A stretch of 64,000 nt of DNA from Homalodisca vitripennis (taxonomy: Eukaryota; Arthropoda; Insecta; Hemiptera; Cicadellidae), in contig NC_060213.1 of NCBI RefSeq assembly GCF_021130785.1, positions 133,872,001 through 133,936,000 of the forward strand, read 5' to 3'. Below, in pieces: positions 24,923-36,845 of the stretch. Under the pieces are notes generated by a model, which did no database searches, was not told the DNA's origin, and worked only from the letters and a program-made list of their open reading frames with translations. Each line of letters opens with the position of its first letter. The first letter of the stretch is position 1. Both the position numbers and the translations under genes were made by a program.

Positions 24923-26576
24923 GCATTGTGTTGGTGAGTACAACACAGGCAATGTACTAAGCTGGTTGAATTCACAAAGTGAAATCTTTTTAAACATGGA
25001 ACAATGATATTTTGGTTGCTAGGGAATTTCTATAGATAAAAGGATTTACTATGTTGCCTACCCACAAAGACTTCCCCGCAAATTCTTAAAAATGAAAAGT
25101 ATTCACTTATGGTAATCAATAAAATACACTTTAATGGATTTTCAAAAGTATATATGAACGTGAGTGTGCCAAATTTTCAACCGATGTTCTCAAAATTTGG
25201 ACTACGATGAATAGACTTGCTAATATGGTATTGGTATAGGATAGGAAGTTTGGCCTATGAGTCCCGAAAATCATCTTATCCAAGCATTATGACTACAAAA
25301 GACTACCACCGTGTTTCTCAGTTTCTTTTCAAAAATATGTAGGGCCTAGTGTTAAACATCCACCTTACTGGCTTTATTTTTTCTTGCAGTTTCATTAGAA
25401 TTAAGTACGTTTAGCTCAACTGCAGTTGGTAAAAACTTCTGTTTATATTAAACTCACAACAAACCACGGGGAAATAGTGGTTCTCCAAGAAAATAAAGTT
25501 TAAATCTCAACTTTCTAGCTTATATTACTATCCTGGAACTTTAGGACACAATGCTTATTAGTATGTTCCAACGATCGAAGATTTGCGAAAGAATGTTAGG
25601 GTCTGATTAAAGGAAGAAAAATCATTATTTGTAACTCAATATGGAGAAATCCACAAAGTGAAGTGTATTTTATTCAGTATAAAAGGAAAATTCAAGCAGT
25701 GTTTTTACTTGGCTCAGAAGCAATGCAGCTGCCATAGGTCTTCTCCCATGAAACCACACAAATCTTTAGTATCACTTTTTTTATAAACTACTAAAAACAT
25801 AATTAATAATATTTGTTTTTGAATATTTATATATTTATTTACAGCAATTCTATTTCTTTGTTGTTGTAACTAAGCTACAATAAAATATTAAATAAGAGTG
25901 CGGTATATTACAAAAGACTCATTCCCAAAACAAAAGTATTTACTTAGTTTTGGAATTAATTTCTAAGTATTATTTTACAAGTCTTACAGCAACCTAATCC
26001 GTTTATTGTAGTTTATTGTATTACACCTAAGGAAACGCATGTAAACTAGATGTAAATGCTTTTTGATGGAAGAAATAAATACTTATTGACTTTTCTTTCA
26101 AGGACATTACAGTGAGTGTCACTGCCTCCAGGACGCCTCCTCCGGCGTCCACCCCGGCAGTGATGACTACTGGCGGGCATAAATGTCTCCACAACTCGGC
26201 CTGTCTGGTGCTATCAGGAAGTATCGCGTCACCCTGCTGAGTCTTGCAAACTCACTGCTATCTGGTTTCTTAAAACTGCATTCCGTGGAGGAATAGTTTC
26301 TTGTCGCGATCTCCTTCCCAGATTGCACCGAACAAGTTCAGCAGATCTGCAAACCACTGGAACTGGTTCAAATTCAACCTGTTCATGTTCATGGCATCCC
26401 AGAAGAGTGAAAAAAGTAGATAAGGTTTCCAACTTCACCAGTTACTCATCTCAGCTGACTTTCATCAGCAACACTAACGGAAACGTCTGAAAGGAATGAT
26501 GCCAGGAGTGGAGAGGAATCATAGGAATGGCTCTGACTCATCAAACTCACTGGCGTGAAACGGGTTGGTGACAAGA
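24923..26576. other. No recognisable gene
   Basis: AT-rich spacer. The GC-richer patch 26109-26460 was tested for exons and rejected. Confidence 0.5.
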
Positions 26577-26817
26577 GCGTAGGAAAAAAATTGGAGGGGT
26601 CCAGACAACTGAAATGTTCCCGTAGTGGACAGAGAGTAAGCCCCATTTTGTTTCCTTAAAATGTTGTTGACCCGTTTTCCTTGTTGAGAACGGTATTTCA
26701 TCAGTACCATGTTAGTAATACTGAATTATTTAAATATTATAATCGTTTGCTATAGAAAATTGAAAAGTCATTTACAATTGGGGGGGGGGGGTTGAACCCC
26801 CCTCGCTGGCTACGTCC
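26577..26817. mobile_element. MITE-like element with GTAGCCAG ends, copy 2
   Basis: The left end reads GCGTAGGAAAAAAATTGGAG, matching copy 1 with the CCA lost, and the right end GCTGGCTACGTCC. The internal block TTAGTAATACTGAATTATTT is shared with 7033-7280 in the same orientation. A long G run (about 26781-26791) faces a C-rich arm, so the end can fold. No coding capacity. Confidence 0.6.
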
Positions 26818-27264
26818 ATGGTTGGTGGACTCAGCAACGCTTCTTAAGTAGGATCAAAGAACCTAGCCTCGAGTACCTGCTCTTTTACTTATTGGAAAAT
26901 GGTTAACCCTCTTCCTGGAAATCCAAGAAAAATCACAGCGCTTAGTTTTAGCCCTTGCTGTAAAATAATCTTCAATGAAACGTTACACCGAAGCCTAACA
27001 CACAAAAAAAACACTACACACTGCTGAAATAAAACGTACAATGAGCGGTAAAATATTCCTGAAGCAGTTGGGTGGGTCTCGATACCTGGGTAGAATTCGA
27101 GAGCGCCAAGCCAAAGAGTTAATTGGAGACTCTCCAACGTGATCTCTGTAACAAATGGAGGCCCGTCACACAACTCTAATTATTATTGCTCTATTAGTGG
27201 TGGCTGATGCCTGATTCTTGGAGATTTATGGGCGGAATGAATCACAACACGGTCGGCTCAGAGT

Positions 27265-30200
27265 CAGTGGCGTAATATCAATAAACCCCCGCCACCCCCC
27301 GCAATTGCTGGGGGGTCGCGGCGTGCCAAGGTGGGCGCGCACACGAAGGAATGAAAAAAATAAAAAAAATTATACCGATTTTACCCAAATTTCTTAAGGT
27401 TGAATATCACGATTTTCATTGTAAATCCTTAGATAATTTTTTTTGTATAAATGAGCTAGCGAGGAATCATCGAAGGCCTAAAATCATTCTATGTTTTAGT
27501 TTAAACGCCTTCAAAACCTAAAGCAGGCAAACGATTTGCTGAAACGCCACGGAAGTGTATTTTAAAGGCGCCTTTAGGACCGAGTGTGTGGAGCGTGGGG
27601 GTGTGCGTGCGTGTACTGCCTTTGTTTCATGTATGTGGCGACTTGAATACTCCCACTCCCTCCCTCCACACTACCAAGGACCCAATTATTGTTAGGTAGT
27701 TCCTTCACAGTATACTGTGGTTCCTTGTCACTCAGTCATATATTCATTACTCGTTACGTTTACTGCATTTTCGAAAAGTTGTGATTTTATTCAGTAAGGC
27801 CTACAACTGTGGGTGGCGGTGGCGTGAAAAGTGTTTGCAAACTACCACCTCTTACAGGAAACTTATATTATGGGACGATGTACTAGAAAACTAAATCAAT
27901 AATTAAACAAAAATGTCTAAAAAACCATAGTGGTGCAGAAATACCGAATGCGGAAGAAGGACGGAGGAAGAAAAAGCAAAAAAAAACACCAAAAAATTGA
28001 CTCTATTTTTTAAATCTGACATATCTCTTAGTAAAAAACATGACAGTGTAAGGAAACAAAATAACTTCCGGTTTAATTTGTGAGGTGTAGTGAAATAAGT
28101 TGCTGACCTACCTACCTTCGAGACAGAAAATGGAACATCTACTCAGACCCCACCTGAATTCACAAATAACGGAACCTGACGTGAGGTTCTAGGCGTTAAG
28201 ATAAATAATGATAGCTGTAGCTGTACCGTAGGATAGGACATTGATTAAAAACTGGTGTTTTGCATATTGATACTAATGAAATCAGTCAAACAACGTGGTG
28301 TTTTTAAAACTTGGACATTGGGCTCTACACTAATGACAGGAGTATCCCTCTTAAAAGAAGAAGATAAAACTTTCATTTTGAATTCTGAACCATGTAGGCC
28401 CACAGGGCCTTTTCATAAAGACTCGACCAAACAATAGATCTTTTAGCAGTGATTTTTATTACAAAATTGCCCAAACCGGGCAAATAACTAGAACGGGTTT
28501 TGGCTTTGTTTATTCACCTTTATTAAATGGCGTATACTGTGAACCTTGTTGAGTGTAGTTGCGCTGACAGATACTGACCCTAAATTTAAAGATGCTTGGT
28601 GTAAAGGTCTAATAAATGTATTGGCAAGGTTTAAGCAAAAAAATTAAAGAACATGAAACATTCTCGTTTATTCACTTAAATTCATGTTTTGCATATAGTA
28701 CCGTAAAAAATAGCCAAGATGCAAAATCACTTATTCAAATGTATGAACCTGAGTATTGTGAGATTCTCAAAAGACTTTTTAGATGTTGTAATAACTATGG
28801 CTGACTTGTAACTTTAGCGTTCAGAGGGCATCGGAATGAAAATATTTGAAACAGTGTGACGACTACTTCTGGGAACTTTTTGAATATTATAGATTTGTTG
28901 TCATCGATACGATCCTCTTCTAAAAAGTCACTTAGAAAACGAATCAAAGCAAAGTTAAGTATTTGATCTCCCAATAATCCAAAATGAAAATGATTCATGT
29001 TTGGCGTCACAAGCATGTTCTGGATGAAGGTTGTAAGTGAAATCCAAGCAGCTCCTTTTTTCTCTCTGGTATTAGACACCCACCTCATTTTTCCCCAAAA
29101 AGACGTCTCAAAAAAAGCTGATCAATCTATCGATAGTAATTCGAACATGTGTCCCAGTTCCAAAACTACGAAAAACTTGGAATTAAAGAAATCATTCTTA
29201 GGGTTCATAGCTCTTACAGGCCAAAATTCGGGATAAAAAATTACCTAACGAGGTTTGTAATTTTTTGGAAGAAGAAAACAAACCATTAAAATTGAAAAGT
29301 GTAGAGGCCAGGGTTATGACGGTTTGCAAGCCGTAATGAGTGGAAAAACTATTCTGGAATCCAATCTAGAATAAAGACAAAAGTCGCCCAAATGCAGAAG
29401 TACGTGCATTGTGCCTTCGCATAATTTAAATTTGGTACTCAATGACTCCAGTTAATGACATAACAGAAATGATTTTATTTTACGAATTTGGTCAACTCAA
29501 ATTTACGTGTTTTTCGCGAAAAGCCTGCCAAGATGGCAAGCTTTGAGAGAGAAATCTATGGAGCAAAGGGGGTCCTATACTTAGCAAGACACTCAAAAGA
29601 TTGTGTCCGACCCGTTTGGTCATCTAGGTCACGATTGTTTACTGGCCATAAAGTGTAAACTTTGTTTTCTGTCTTAAAGCTGTTTGGGAACGAATATTAT
29701 TCTGACTTCTAAAAAGAAATTAAAGAGGTTTTCAGAGGCAACTGGACTCAAAAAACAAATGACGTGTTTTCTTCAAATTTGTATTGATTGCTTACTTTCC
29801 AAAGTAAGGTTTTTAGAAGAGAATTAAATATTACATCTAAAACACTACAAAAAGAGGATGTATCAATTGACCGAAAGCTACAGCCCCTTCTTGGAAAGAA
29901 GTATGACTGAACTAAAGAGTGCAAGAAATGAGTTTGAAAGGTGTTTGTTTTAAAGAAGCTGAAACGCTAGCCAGGGGATGGAATATTGAGTCTTCTCTGC
30001 CGACTCAAACTGATGTAAAAAAGTAAAAAACTATTTTGAACGGAACTGACCAACCGATTTGAAATTTTCTAATCCATTTGCAAGAATTCAAAGTAAAAGT
30101 ATTTTACAGGAGCTTGGATATAGTTATTTGCTCAAAAGTCTCCAGAACGTTATTTGAGAGCATGGTCAGGATTAACGTATCAGTTTCATCTTTTTATCTA

Positions 30201-31337
30201 CTCCACAAGTACCATCACGAGAGAAAAAGTGGATGATGAACTAATTTTTTCAGCCAGGAAGTTTTTTGTGAGAAGTATGAGGAAGATGTTATCACACGTG
30301 GGTTTTGGAGACACCAAAATAGTGTGTTTTCAGAAACATTGTTTTCGGGATGAAATAAAAACAAGAGGATTGATAAAAGTTAAAAGGATATTAGCCTCAT
30401 ATTTAAAATGCATAGAAAACGTGAACCTTTGTGTCAAGCAGCCTTCCTGATGGTCTGCAGTCAGCGATGATGATGTTCTTGACCCTCTCCCATTTACGTC
30501 AAGCGTCAGCGGAAAGGTTCGTAATCACCAAAATAATCATAAAAACCCGATAACTAAACTAAAATTAATTTTTGTGTTAAGAAAGAGTTTATTATAACCC
30601 ATTAATTATATTACTTGTATTAATAACCTGAAAATGGCATATATGTTAACTAACAATAGTTTTTTTAATCTTATAGTAAATCTTTCAGGTCATTTTCTAA
30701 ACTCAAAGCTCATAAAGAATTATTTGAGAAACACAGCGTATGACCAAATACCAAGGCTGAGCGCTTTGGGAGTCATAGAGCATAGAACATGAACGTGCTC
30801 GTAGGATCAACTTTATGAAGATGTTTAGCTGAAAAATTATATTTCAGTTTTAAGAAGAGGAGAGGGTTTTAAATAAATGGAAATAATTTAACATGTCTAA
30901 CAATTTTTGTTCTATTTTTATTTTAATGGTTTGTGAGATAGTTTCATTAATAAATAATTATTATGGAATAAAAATTCATTTTAAAGTTTTTCTTTTCCTT
31001 TTTGATCTTGTTTTTTTTTATTGGGTTTTACAAAATGTTATAAAAATAAACATTGCACAGCACGGTGACTAATCAACTATTTACACCAAATTTATAAGCC
31101 ACTCTTAAAAAGTAAAGGTTTGTTTTTATTCTATTACAATTTACCGTAAGTAGAGGTGAACATCAATGAGAATAAAGGCTATGACCAGGGAAGTAAGTGC
31201 TATACATTATAACGATAGCGGTGTAGGTCAGTAGGAGGAAGGGGGGGGGGTGTTAGGAGACCGACAGGAAAAAAAAGGGGGCGCATCCTTCCAGTACGCC
31301 TGCGGGGGGGCGCGACTCTGTCTAGTTTACGCCACTG
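27265..31337 (+). mobile_element. hAT DNA transposon, 4.07 kb, complete ends
   Basis: Terminal inverted repeats CAGTGGCGTAA (27265) and TTACGCCACTG (31337) match perfectly over 11 bases and have the classic CAGNGGCGTA hAT form. They are flanked by a perfect 8-bp target duplication, CTCAGAGT, at 27257-27264 and 31338-31345. The interior carries a mutated transposase on the plus strand. C- and G-rich segments lie just inside both ends (27287-27314 and 31242-31312). Intact ends could still be mobilised by a related transposase; that is inference. Confidence 0.9.
27913..30450 (+). pseudogene. hAT-family transposase (DUF4371/ZMYM1-like), inactivated
   Basis: It starts MSKKP at 27913 and soon meets a stop. 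Fragments follow in family order: EEEKAKK and a lysine-rich N-terminus; EPCRPTGPFHKDS (28384-28425), resembling the GPxQPxGPFP block; WQGLSKKIKEHE (28622-28655), a known N-terminal block; LAFRGHR-like text (about 28813); YDPLLKSHLEN (28910-28945); EIQAAPFFSLVLDT (29040-29080), around the first catalytic region; then an HNLNLVLNDS-like block near 29423. The last open piece is 30154-30450. At least eight frameshifts or stops interrupt it. The family is a cut-and-paste DDE transposase; this copy cannot be functional. Confidence 0.8.
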
Positions 31338-31861
31338 CTCAGAGTTGACCACATTCCCCAACAGGTATCGTCAATCAGCCGGTCTCCTGTTGTTTGGACC
31401 TTGACGACTTTGTTAACTACTTTTTTATGTACAAGACCGTAGTAATGCTTGTGGTCAGAAGTTATAAGGGCCGCCAACTGTGTTGGCTAGTTCTAGAACG
31501 ACCCTTTTCCCGTCAAAATGTTTTGGAGTGCAACACCCCTTCATCTTTTTAAACCCACCTATGAATACCGTCAGTAGTAGACACAGAATTATACAAGAAA
31601 AATTGTTTATTTAACCAAAACTGGCTGAGCGTTAGCGAAGCTTATCGCTCGAAGGGCTGGAAAAATGTTATTCATCTGTAGAAAAAGACCTAACCTATAA
31701 CTTTAAATTTGCAGAAATTTAATGTATATGCGAGAAACACTGCGTTAGATGATGGTGGATTACACTCAATGGGATTTGGCTGAGCGTCAGCAAATATGTT
31801 TACATTAATATCATGGGTAATTACGATGGCAACGAAGATAACAGTATAATTTAATAAAATT

Positions 31862-31961
31862 CCCCCCACCCCCCCCCCCCCCCACCCCCCCCCCCCCCCA
31901 CCCCCCCCCCCCCCCACCCCCCCCCCCCCCCACCCCCCCCCCCCCCCACCCCCCCCCCCCC
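31862..31961. other. Probable assembly-gap placeholder (100 nt, period 16)
   Basis: The tract is C except for A at 31868, 31884, 31900, 31916, 31932 and 31948. It has the same length and period as the other two. Here it cuts a LINE reading frame in mid-protein just after LVLQKKAIRAG, so the rest of that LINE is probably in the missing sequence. Confidence 0.8.
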
Positions 31962-33060
31962 AGCTCTTATGGCTTTTTTTCTGAAGGACAAGTATTCTTT
32001 TGAGGTTGTGCTCAGAGGTTCCTCCCCACACAATCAAACCACATCTGACGTGGGGTTCCACCAAGGTCTTAGCTGCCACCAGCCCTCCTATCAATAATTT
32101 CATTATACGGACAACATAGACTCCAGAGCTATGTTTCTTACTCAGTAAGTTAACATGAGTGGTCCAGGAAAGGCCCAGAAATTTAGTTTGCTGTTCTGTA
32201 GAGATGTTAGGAATGTTTTGTATTTCTTCATGTTTGCGACTAAAACTAATTTGTGATGGGTTTATTGCTAGTCGTTATGGAGACAGTACTGTAGTATGTT
32301 TAATGTCAGAAATGAGCGAGGTGATGTCATCTCCACATATTATTGTTTCCACAGCTCTGTCATTTGTAAAACATGGAAAGTCATTTTCAAAAATCACATA
32401 CATGAAAGGACCCAGGGCTAAGCCCTGAGGCACACCTCTTCTCACTGGTAGTGGCTTGGATCTGAAAATACAGTTTCTACTACTGTTTGTTGTCTGAACT
32501 TCAATGATTCGTTTATGTCCTTTTAAACAGCTGGATACCCAATCTCTGGCTCTCCCTTAAAATCCTAGTGCAGCCAGTTTATCCAGAATCAATCTGTGTC
32601 CTAAACAGTCAAATGCTTTGCTGTAGTCTAGCAAAATAGCTGAGACATGGTTGTTTTATTCTAATTGGTCTTTAATTGCACTAACAGTTGATTACCCCTT
32701 GAGAAATTAATGCTAGTTCTTATTTAGGAGATTGTTAATTTCAAGGTGTTGCAGAATTTTTTTCAGTGCAATTTTCTCAATTATTTTGGGAAATGTGGAT
32801 AAGAGTGATATAGGTTGATAGTCTGTAAATGAACCTTTTTTATGCTTAGGGTAGATTTTAGAAATTTTTGAAAAGCCCAGCCTGAATGAATTGTTAATTA
32901 TACTTGTTATAGGAGCTACCAACTGTTTTGCACAGTGTGTTGCTGCTTTAGCTCGGAATTCGTTCAGTCCACGAGATAACTTTGGTTTTAGTTGATTTAT
33001 TGCTTCTTGGACTTCTTTCTCATCAGTAGGGATAAAATGGGGATGTATGTAATGTATATA
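31962..33060 (-). pseudogene. LINE reverse transcriptase fragment (CR1/Jockey type)
   Basis: Read on the minus strand from 33060 the motifs come in order: KLSRGLNEF, KISKIYPKHKKG, YQPISLLSTFPKIIEK, SAILLDYSKAFDCLGH, RRGVPQGLALGPFMYVIF, then CGDDI where YADD is expected, and finally LVEPHVRCGLIVWGGTSEHN. The first catalytic Asp is kept (LLDYSKAF); the catalytic box has Cys-Gly in place of Tyr-Ala. Several stops break it. It ends at the 100-nt tract, and upstream it abuts the R1-type element, so the endonuclease half is missing. Confidence 0.8.
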
Positions 33061-33249
33061 TTTAAAAGAATGTAATTCTTTCTAAATTAATCTGTGATAA
33101 CATTTTTAAAATAGCTAAAAGATACAATTAAAATATCCTTAACATTACTTTACCAACAGAATTTGTATCAATTTAAGTTCGTCTTAAAACACACGAACAA
33201 GCAGTAGAGCATTCTCCAGTACAATGCCCATTTTGTATCAAATTTCAAT

Positions 33250-35517
33250 TTACTCAACTGTTGCCAGCAATCTTCGTCTACTTGGACTAGGCCCCTGTAT
33301 ATTCCCCATAAGTCTGCTAAGACAGCCAGCAACTTTAGTGCATTTCTTAGAGACTTCTTCGATGTGGACTTTGAATGATCTTCTATGGTCTAACCAAACT
33401 CCCAGGTATTTGAGCCTTCTAGTAGGTTTGACCTCAATTCCATTGACCTCAAATCTAATGTCTAAGAGTACTCTTCTGTCTGCCATAACTATAGCTTCTG
33501 TCTTCTCAGGTGCGATTGCTAACCCATGATGTTGTAACCAGGTACTGATCTGACTGATGGCTCTGTTCGCCTTATTCATAAGGAGTCGTTCTGATGAGGC
33601 AATCACAACTAACGCTAAGTCATCAGCATATCCCACCAGGGATACACCTTCTGAGAAAGGAAGTCTGAGCACCCCATCATAAAGCAAGTTCCATAAAGTG
33701 GGTCCCAGTATTGAGCCTTGAGGTACTCCACTGGATTCCATCTCTAAGAAATCTTGCTCAGTCTTCACAAGTATACTCCTGCCCTTTAAGTACTGTTGAA
33801 TCACTCTTCTTAGGTTCGCTTCGATTCCCCTAGACTTCATTATGTCTAATATCTTCTGCCATGATGCACTGTTGAAAGCATTCCGGATATCCAGGGTAAT
33901 TACTGCCGGGACTTTTCTGGTCCGTGTGGTGCCACTTGCCGCACGATCCACCAAGTTTAAAACTTTCTGGACAGCGCTCACCATAGAATAGCCCTCCCTG
34001 AACCCAAACTGGTTCTCAGAAAGACCACCAGTTCTTTCCAAATCTGCTTTCAGTCTGCCCAGAAGTAAATGCTCCAGTAGCTTCCCAAACGTATCCAAAA
34101 GGCATAGCGGTCTGTACGACGTGGGTATATAGTTCGGCTTTCCCTGTTTTTTCAAGAGAACCAGTCTTGCTTTCTTCCACTCTGATGGGAAATCTTCATT
34201 GAGAAGGACATGATTCATAGCCTGAAGGACTTTATGAGGTTGGCTCTTAGCTGCAATTTTAACAGCCTCTGAGGGGATGCCGTCCGGCCCTGGGCTCTTC
34301 TTGGTCTTCATTCTCTTGAGGGCATCTTCAAGTTCTGCATCCGTGAAAGTTGGAATGTATGTTGCAGCAATCTCCTCATACATTACTTGAGGATGCTTCG
34401 GGAACAAACTATCCACCACTTGTATAATCATTTCAGAGGATAACATAGGGAGTGACTGTCCAAACCTTTTCATGACTATCCTGTACCCGTTCCCCCACGG
34501 ATCTTCATTTACACTTCTTTCCAGCGCAGCTTCATTGAATTTAAAATTCCTTTGCGAAGTTCTCTTTTAGCCTCTGTTACTGCTGTTTTAAAGTGTTCAG
34601 GAGCCCTTCCTCTGGTTCGCTTATTTTCCCTTGTCAGAATTCTACGTGCCCTGAGACATGTTCTTCTCAGGTCTGCAATTTTCATCGTCCACCAGTAAGC
34701 TGGTTTTCTTCTGCCACGAACGTCCTTTGGCTTGAGACTTTCCCTACATGCGCTTTTAACTACCCTAGTCAGCGAGGTCGGATCACACACTGACAATCTG
34801 CTGAGCTTCTGATAAATTGCTTCCTTAAGTCGCACACAACCTGCATTATCAACTCGCCAGCCTTCTGCATTCTGTGATACTCCTTCTTGCCTGCTCGCAA
34901 ATTTTACCTCTATGCATTGATGATCACTTAATGTTTCTGTTTCTAGGACTTTCCAGGACTCCAATTTTCTTTGGACTCTCTCTGTACAAAAAGTAATATC
35001 CAATCTTGAAGTGGCTTCTCCTCTCATAAACGTTGGTTCGTTACCTTCATTTAGACAGATTAGATTCAGCATTGCTGCCCACTCAACAAGGTTACGACCT
35101 CTAGCATCCTCTCTTGATTCCCCCTATTCCGGGGACTTGGCATTGAAGTCTCCTGCTATGATTACTTCCTTTCTACTACTCCTGATTACATCTGCCAATT
35201 CATCCAGGTTTAAAACCCCCCATAATGCCTACTAAGGGTTTGTTTGGCGAATAATAGCAGCTGAAAACTCTCACATCTGAAAATTCCAACCACACAAAGC
35301 CTTGTCCCCCTCCACTCTGAAGTATGGCTTTTCTTTTGTTGAGTACAAAGATTGCGCAGTCCCCCTCTACACCAGTTTTCCAGCTTTCTCCTTTTGTCAT
35401 TGCTCTGTTTGGTTCACTGACTAGCAATATATCAACATGAGCTTCTGTTGCATTAGCGCACAGGAGACTCTGTGCCGCCTTCATCCTGTTCACATTAAGT
35501 TGAAGAATTTTCATCAA
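33250..35517 (-). pseudogene. R1-A ORF2: endonuclease and reverse transcriptase
   Basis: It opens MMKILQLNVNRMKAAQ at 35517, the usual start of an R1 endonuclease. A slip in a G-run near 35215, a TAG codon near 35128 right after GDFNAKSPE, and a one-base slip near 34510 split it. The endonuclease keeps RLDITFCT and LSDHQCIEVKF. The reverse transcriptase frame (33250-34473) is open for 407 codons and carries KSPGPDGIPSEAVK, YRPLCLLDTFGKLLE, NQFGFREGYS, ITLDIRNAFNSASW, GVPQGSILGPTLWNLLYDG and VGYADDLALVV with both Asp residues. It ends abruptly after SRRRLLATVE. Confidence 0.85.
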
Positions 35518-36117
35518 TACTGTCCTCTACTGGCCTTGCTTATTTTAACTCCCAGTCTTTACAGGCAGCTTTCCGGTGACCTGCTTTTCCACACTTAAAA
35601 CAGAGACCTGTTTTGTCTGGTCCTTTACATTTTTGAACTATATGACCTGGTTCCCAGCATCTGAAGCATCGTGGCTGCTCATCTCGAATTTTCACTCTGT
35701 TTGCAATGCATCCGATAAAAAAACCTTCCTTTTCTTGACCAGTTTATGAGCTATTCTTTGAGGGAGTTTCACCGTTGCTTTCTGCGTACCAGCTAAAGCT
35801 GGTCGAAGAGATGTCACCTCTATGTCATGCACATCTAAGTCACTCAATCCAAGCTCCGATTTAATCCCATGTATTATATCCTGCCTATTTGTTTCTTCGT
35901 CCAGGTCACTCACATGAAATACTGCCTTCTTTTGACATATAACTTTTGCGTTTATTCCTGGATTTCTTTCTGAAACTGCCTTGCAGATAGTATCTGCTGA
36001 TTTACCGTCACCCTTTACACGGATAAGTAGATCTTCATTTCTTGATCGCTGGATAGAAGTGACCTCCGTACCTGCCGGTATCTGTGCTGGGCCAACTCCT
36101 TCTTTCACAGCCTTCAA
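35518..36117 (-). pseudogene. R1-A ORF1 (gag-like) C-terminal part with two CCHC knuckles
   Basis: The frame 35692-36117 gives 141 residues typical of R1-group gag, with VKGDGKSADTICKAV and VTSLRPALAGTQKATVKLPQ. A one-base slip at a run of A near 35715 then moves the frame. Beyond it come two zinc knuckles: CFRCWEPGHIVQKC and CFKCGKAGHRKAAC (35550-35670). Such knuckles bind element RNA. The N-terminal half of the protein is missing. ORF1 ends just before the ORF2 start at 35517. Confidence 0.8.
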
Positions 36118-36175
36118 TATTTTAGGAATTTACTCAACCTAATTTCATAAAAATGTATATAGAACAGTAACTTAC

Positions 36176-36310
36176 CTTAGGATGGCCTCTCGCTCATCAA
36201 AAGTGAAGTCGTCTCCAAATATAATCTCCTCATCACAAACTTTCTGGGAGAAATCATCTATATACTTTATGATAGCAGCTCGATCGATGAATGCATTCCG
36301 CCGTACCACA
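36176..36310 (-). CDS. Host gene exon 6: start of R3H-like region
   Basis: The acceptor is TTGCAG before 36310 and the donor is AAG|GTAAGTTAC after 36176. The exon is 135 nt and codes VVRRNAFIDRAAIIKYIDDF then SQKVCDEEIIFGDDFTFDER, ending EAIL plus two bases. DFTFDEREAI resembles the opening of R3H domains, where an acidic-Arg pair starts the first helix. The next exon, expected to give the Arg-x3-His and the rest of R3H, was not found and may lie beyond the left edge or in a gap. Confidence 0.75.
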
Positions 36311-36845
36311 CTGCAACAATTATTATTACTGTAAGTCAATAACTAAAGATACACAAGTTAATGTTGAGGATATTTCTTTTCCTGTGTTTGGCAGCACTGC
36401 AGATATGGTAATATTTCTACTACTATTTTCAAATGCAGCTGGTAGTTTTCCATACAGCTGTATTTATTGGTCAGTTGCTGAAACATTCTTGAGCACCGTG
36501 CTATCTCAAATTCTGTGTTTTACATGAGATTTGAAAAACTGAAGAATTTGGATTATATGCATACAATTTCTTTATCCCAACTAAAATTGTAATCTTTGAA
36601 GAGAGAACAAAGGCACACTTTTAAATTTAATGTGTGTGATCTCTACAAAATGCTTATACAAACTTCTTTACCGCATTCTCCCCATATGGTTTCTTAACGC
36701 ATCTCAAAAACCTCATATAGTGGTTTCTAAAGTAAAATTTGATGTTGGCATACAGCTCTCAGAATGTATCTCAATATATGACAAATTTCTAAACCAAAAA
36801 ACTGGCAATCATGGCCATTTTGGGTGTTTTGTACCTGTACTTTAA

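Larger units (their letters stand above)
33250..36120 (-). mobile_element. R1-clade non-LTR retrotransposon, truncated at both ends (copy R1-A)
   Basis: ORF1 end, zinc knuckles, endonuclease and most of the reverse transcriptase are present in order on the minus strand. The 5' end stops near 36120, only about 55 bases from the splice donor of the host exon 36176-36310. The 3' end is lost at 33250, inside the region after the polymerase. Orientation is the same as the host gene. Domain style (NAFNSASW, GVPQGSILGPTLWN) fits the R1/LOA group. Confidence 0.85.

Noticed and set aside
26109..26460. GC-richer patch with a TTTCTTTCAAG acceptor and open frames on both strands
   Set aside because: The plus frame stops after about 45 codons without a donor, and no domain is visible on either strand.
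31690..32103. Glycine-rich protein fused to a LINE polymerase end
   Set aside because: Only the upstream part is real LINE sequence; the glycine part is again the 100-nt tract.
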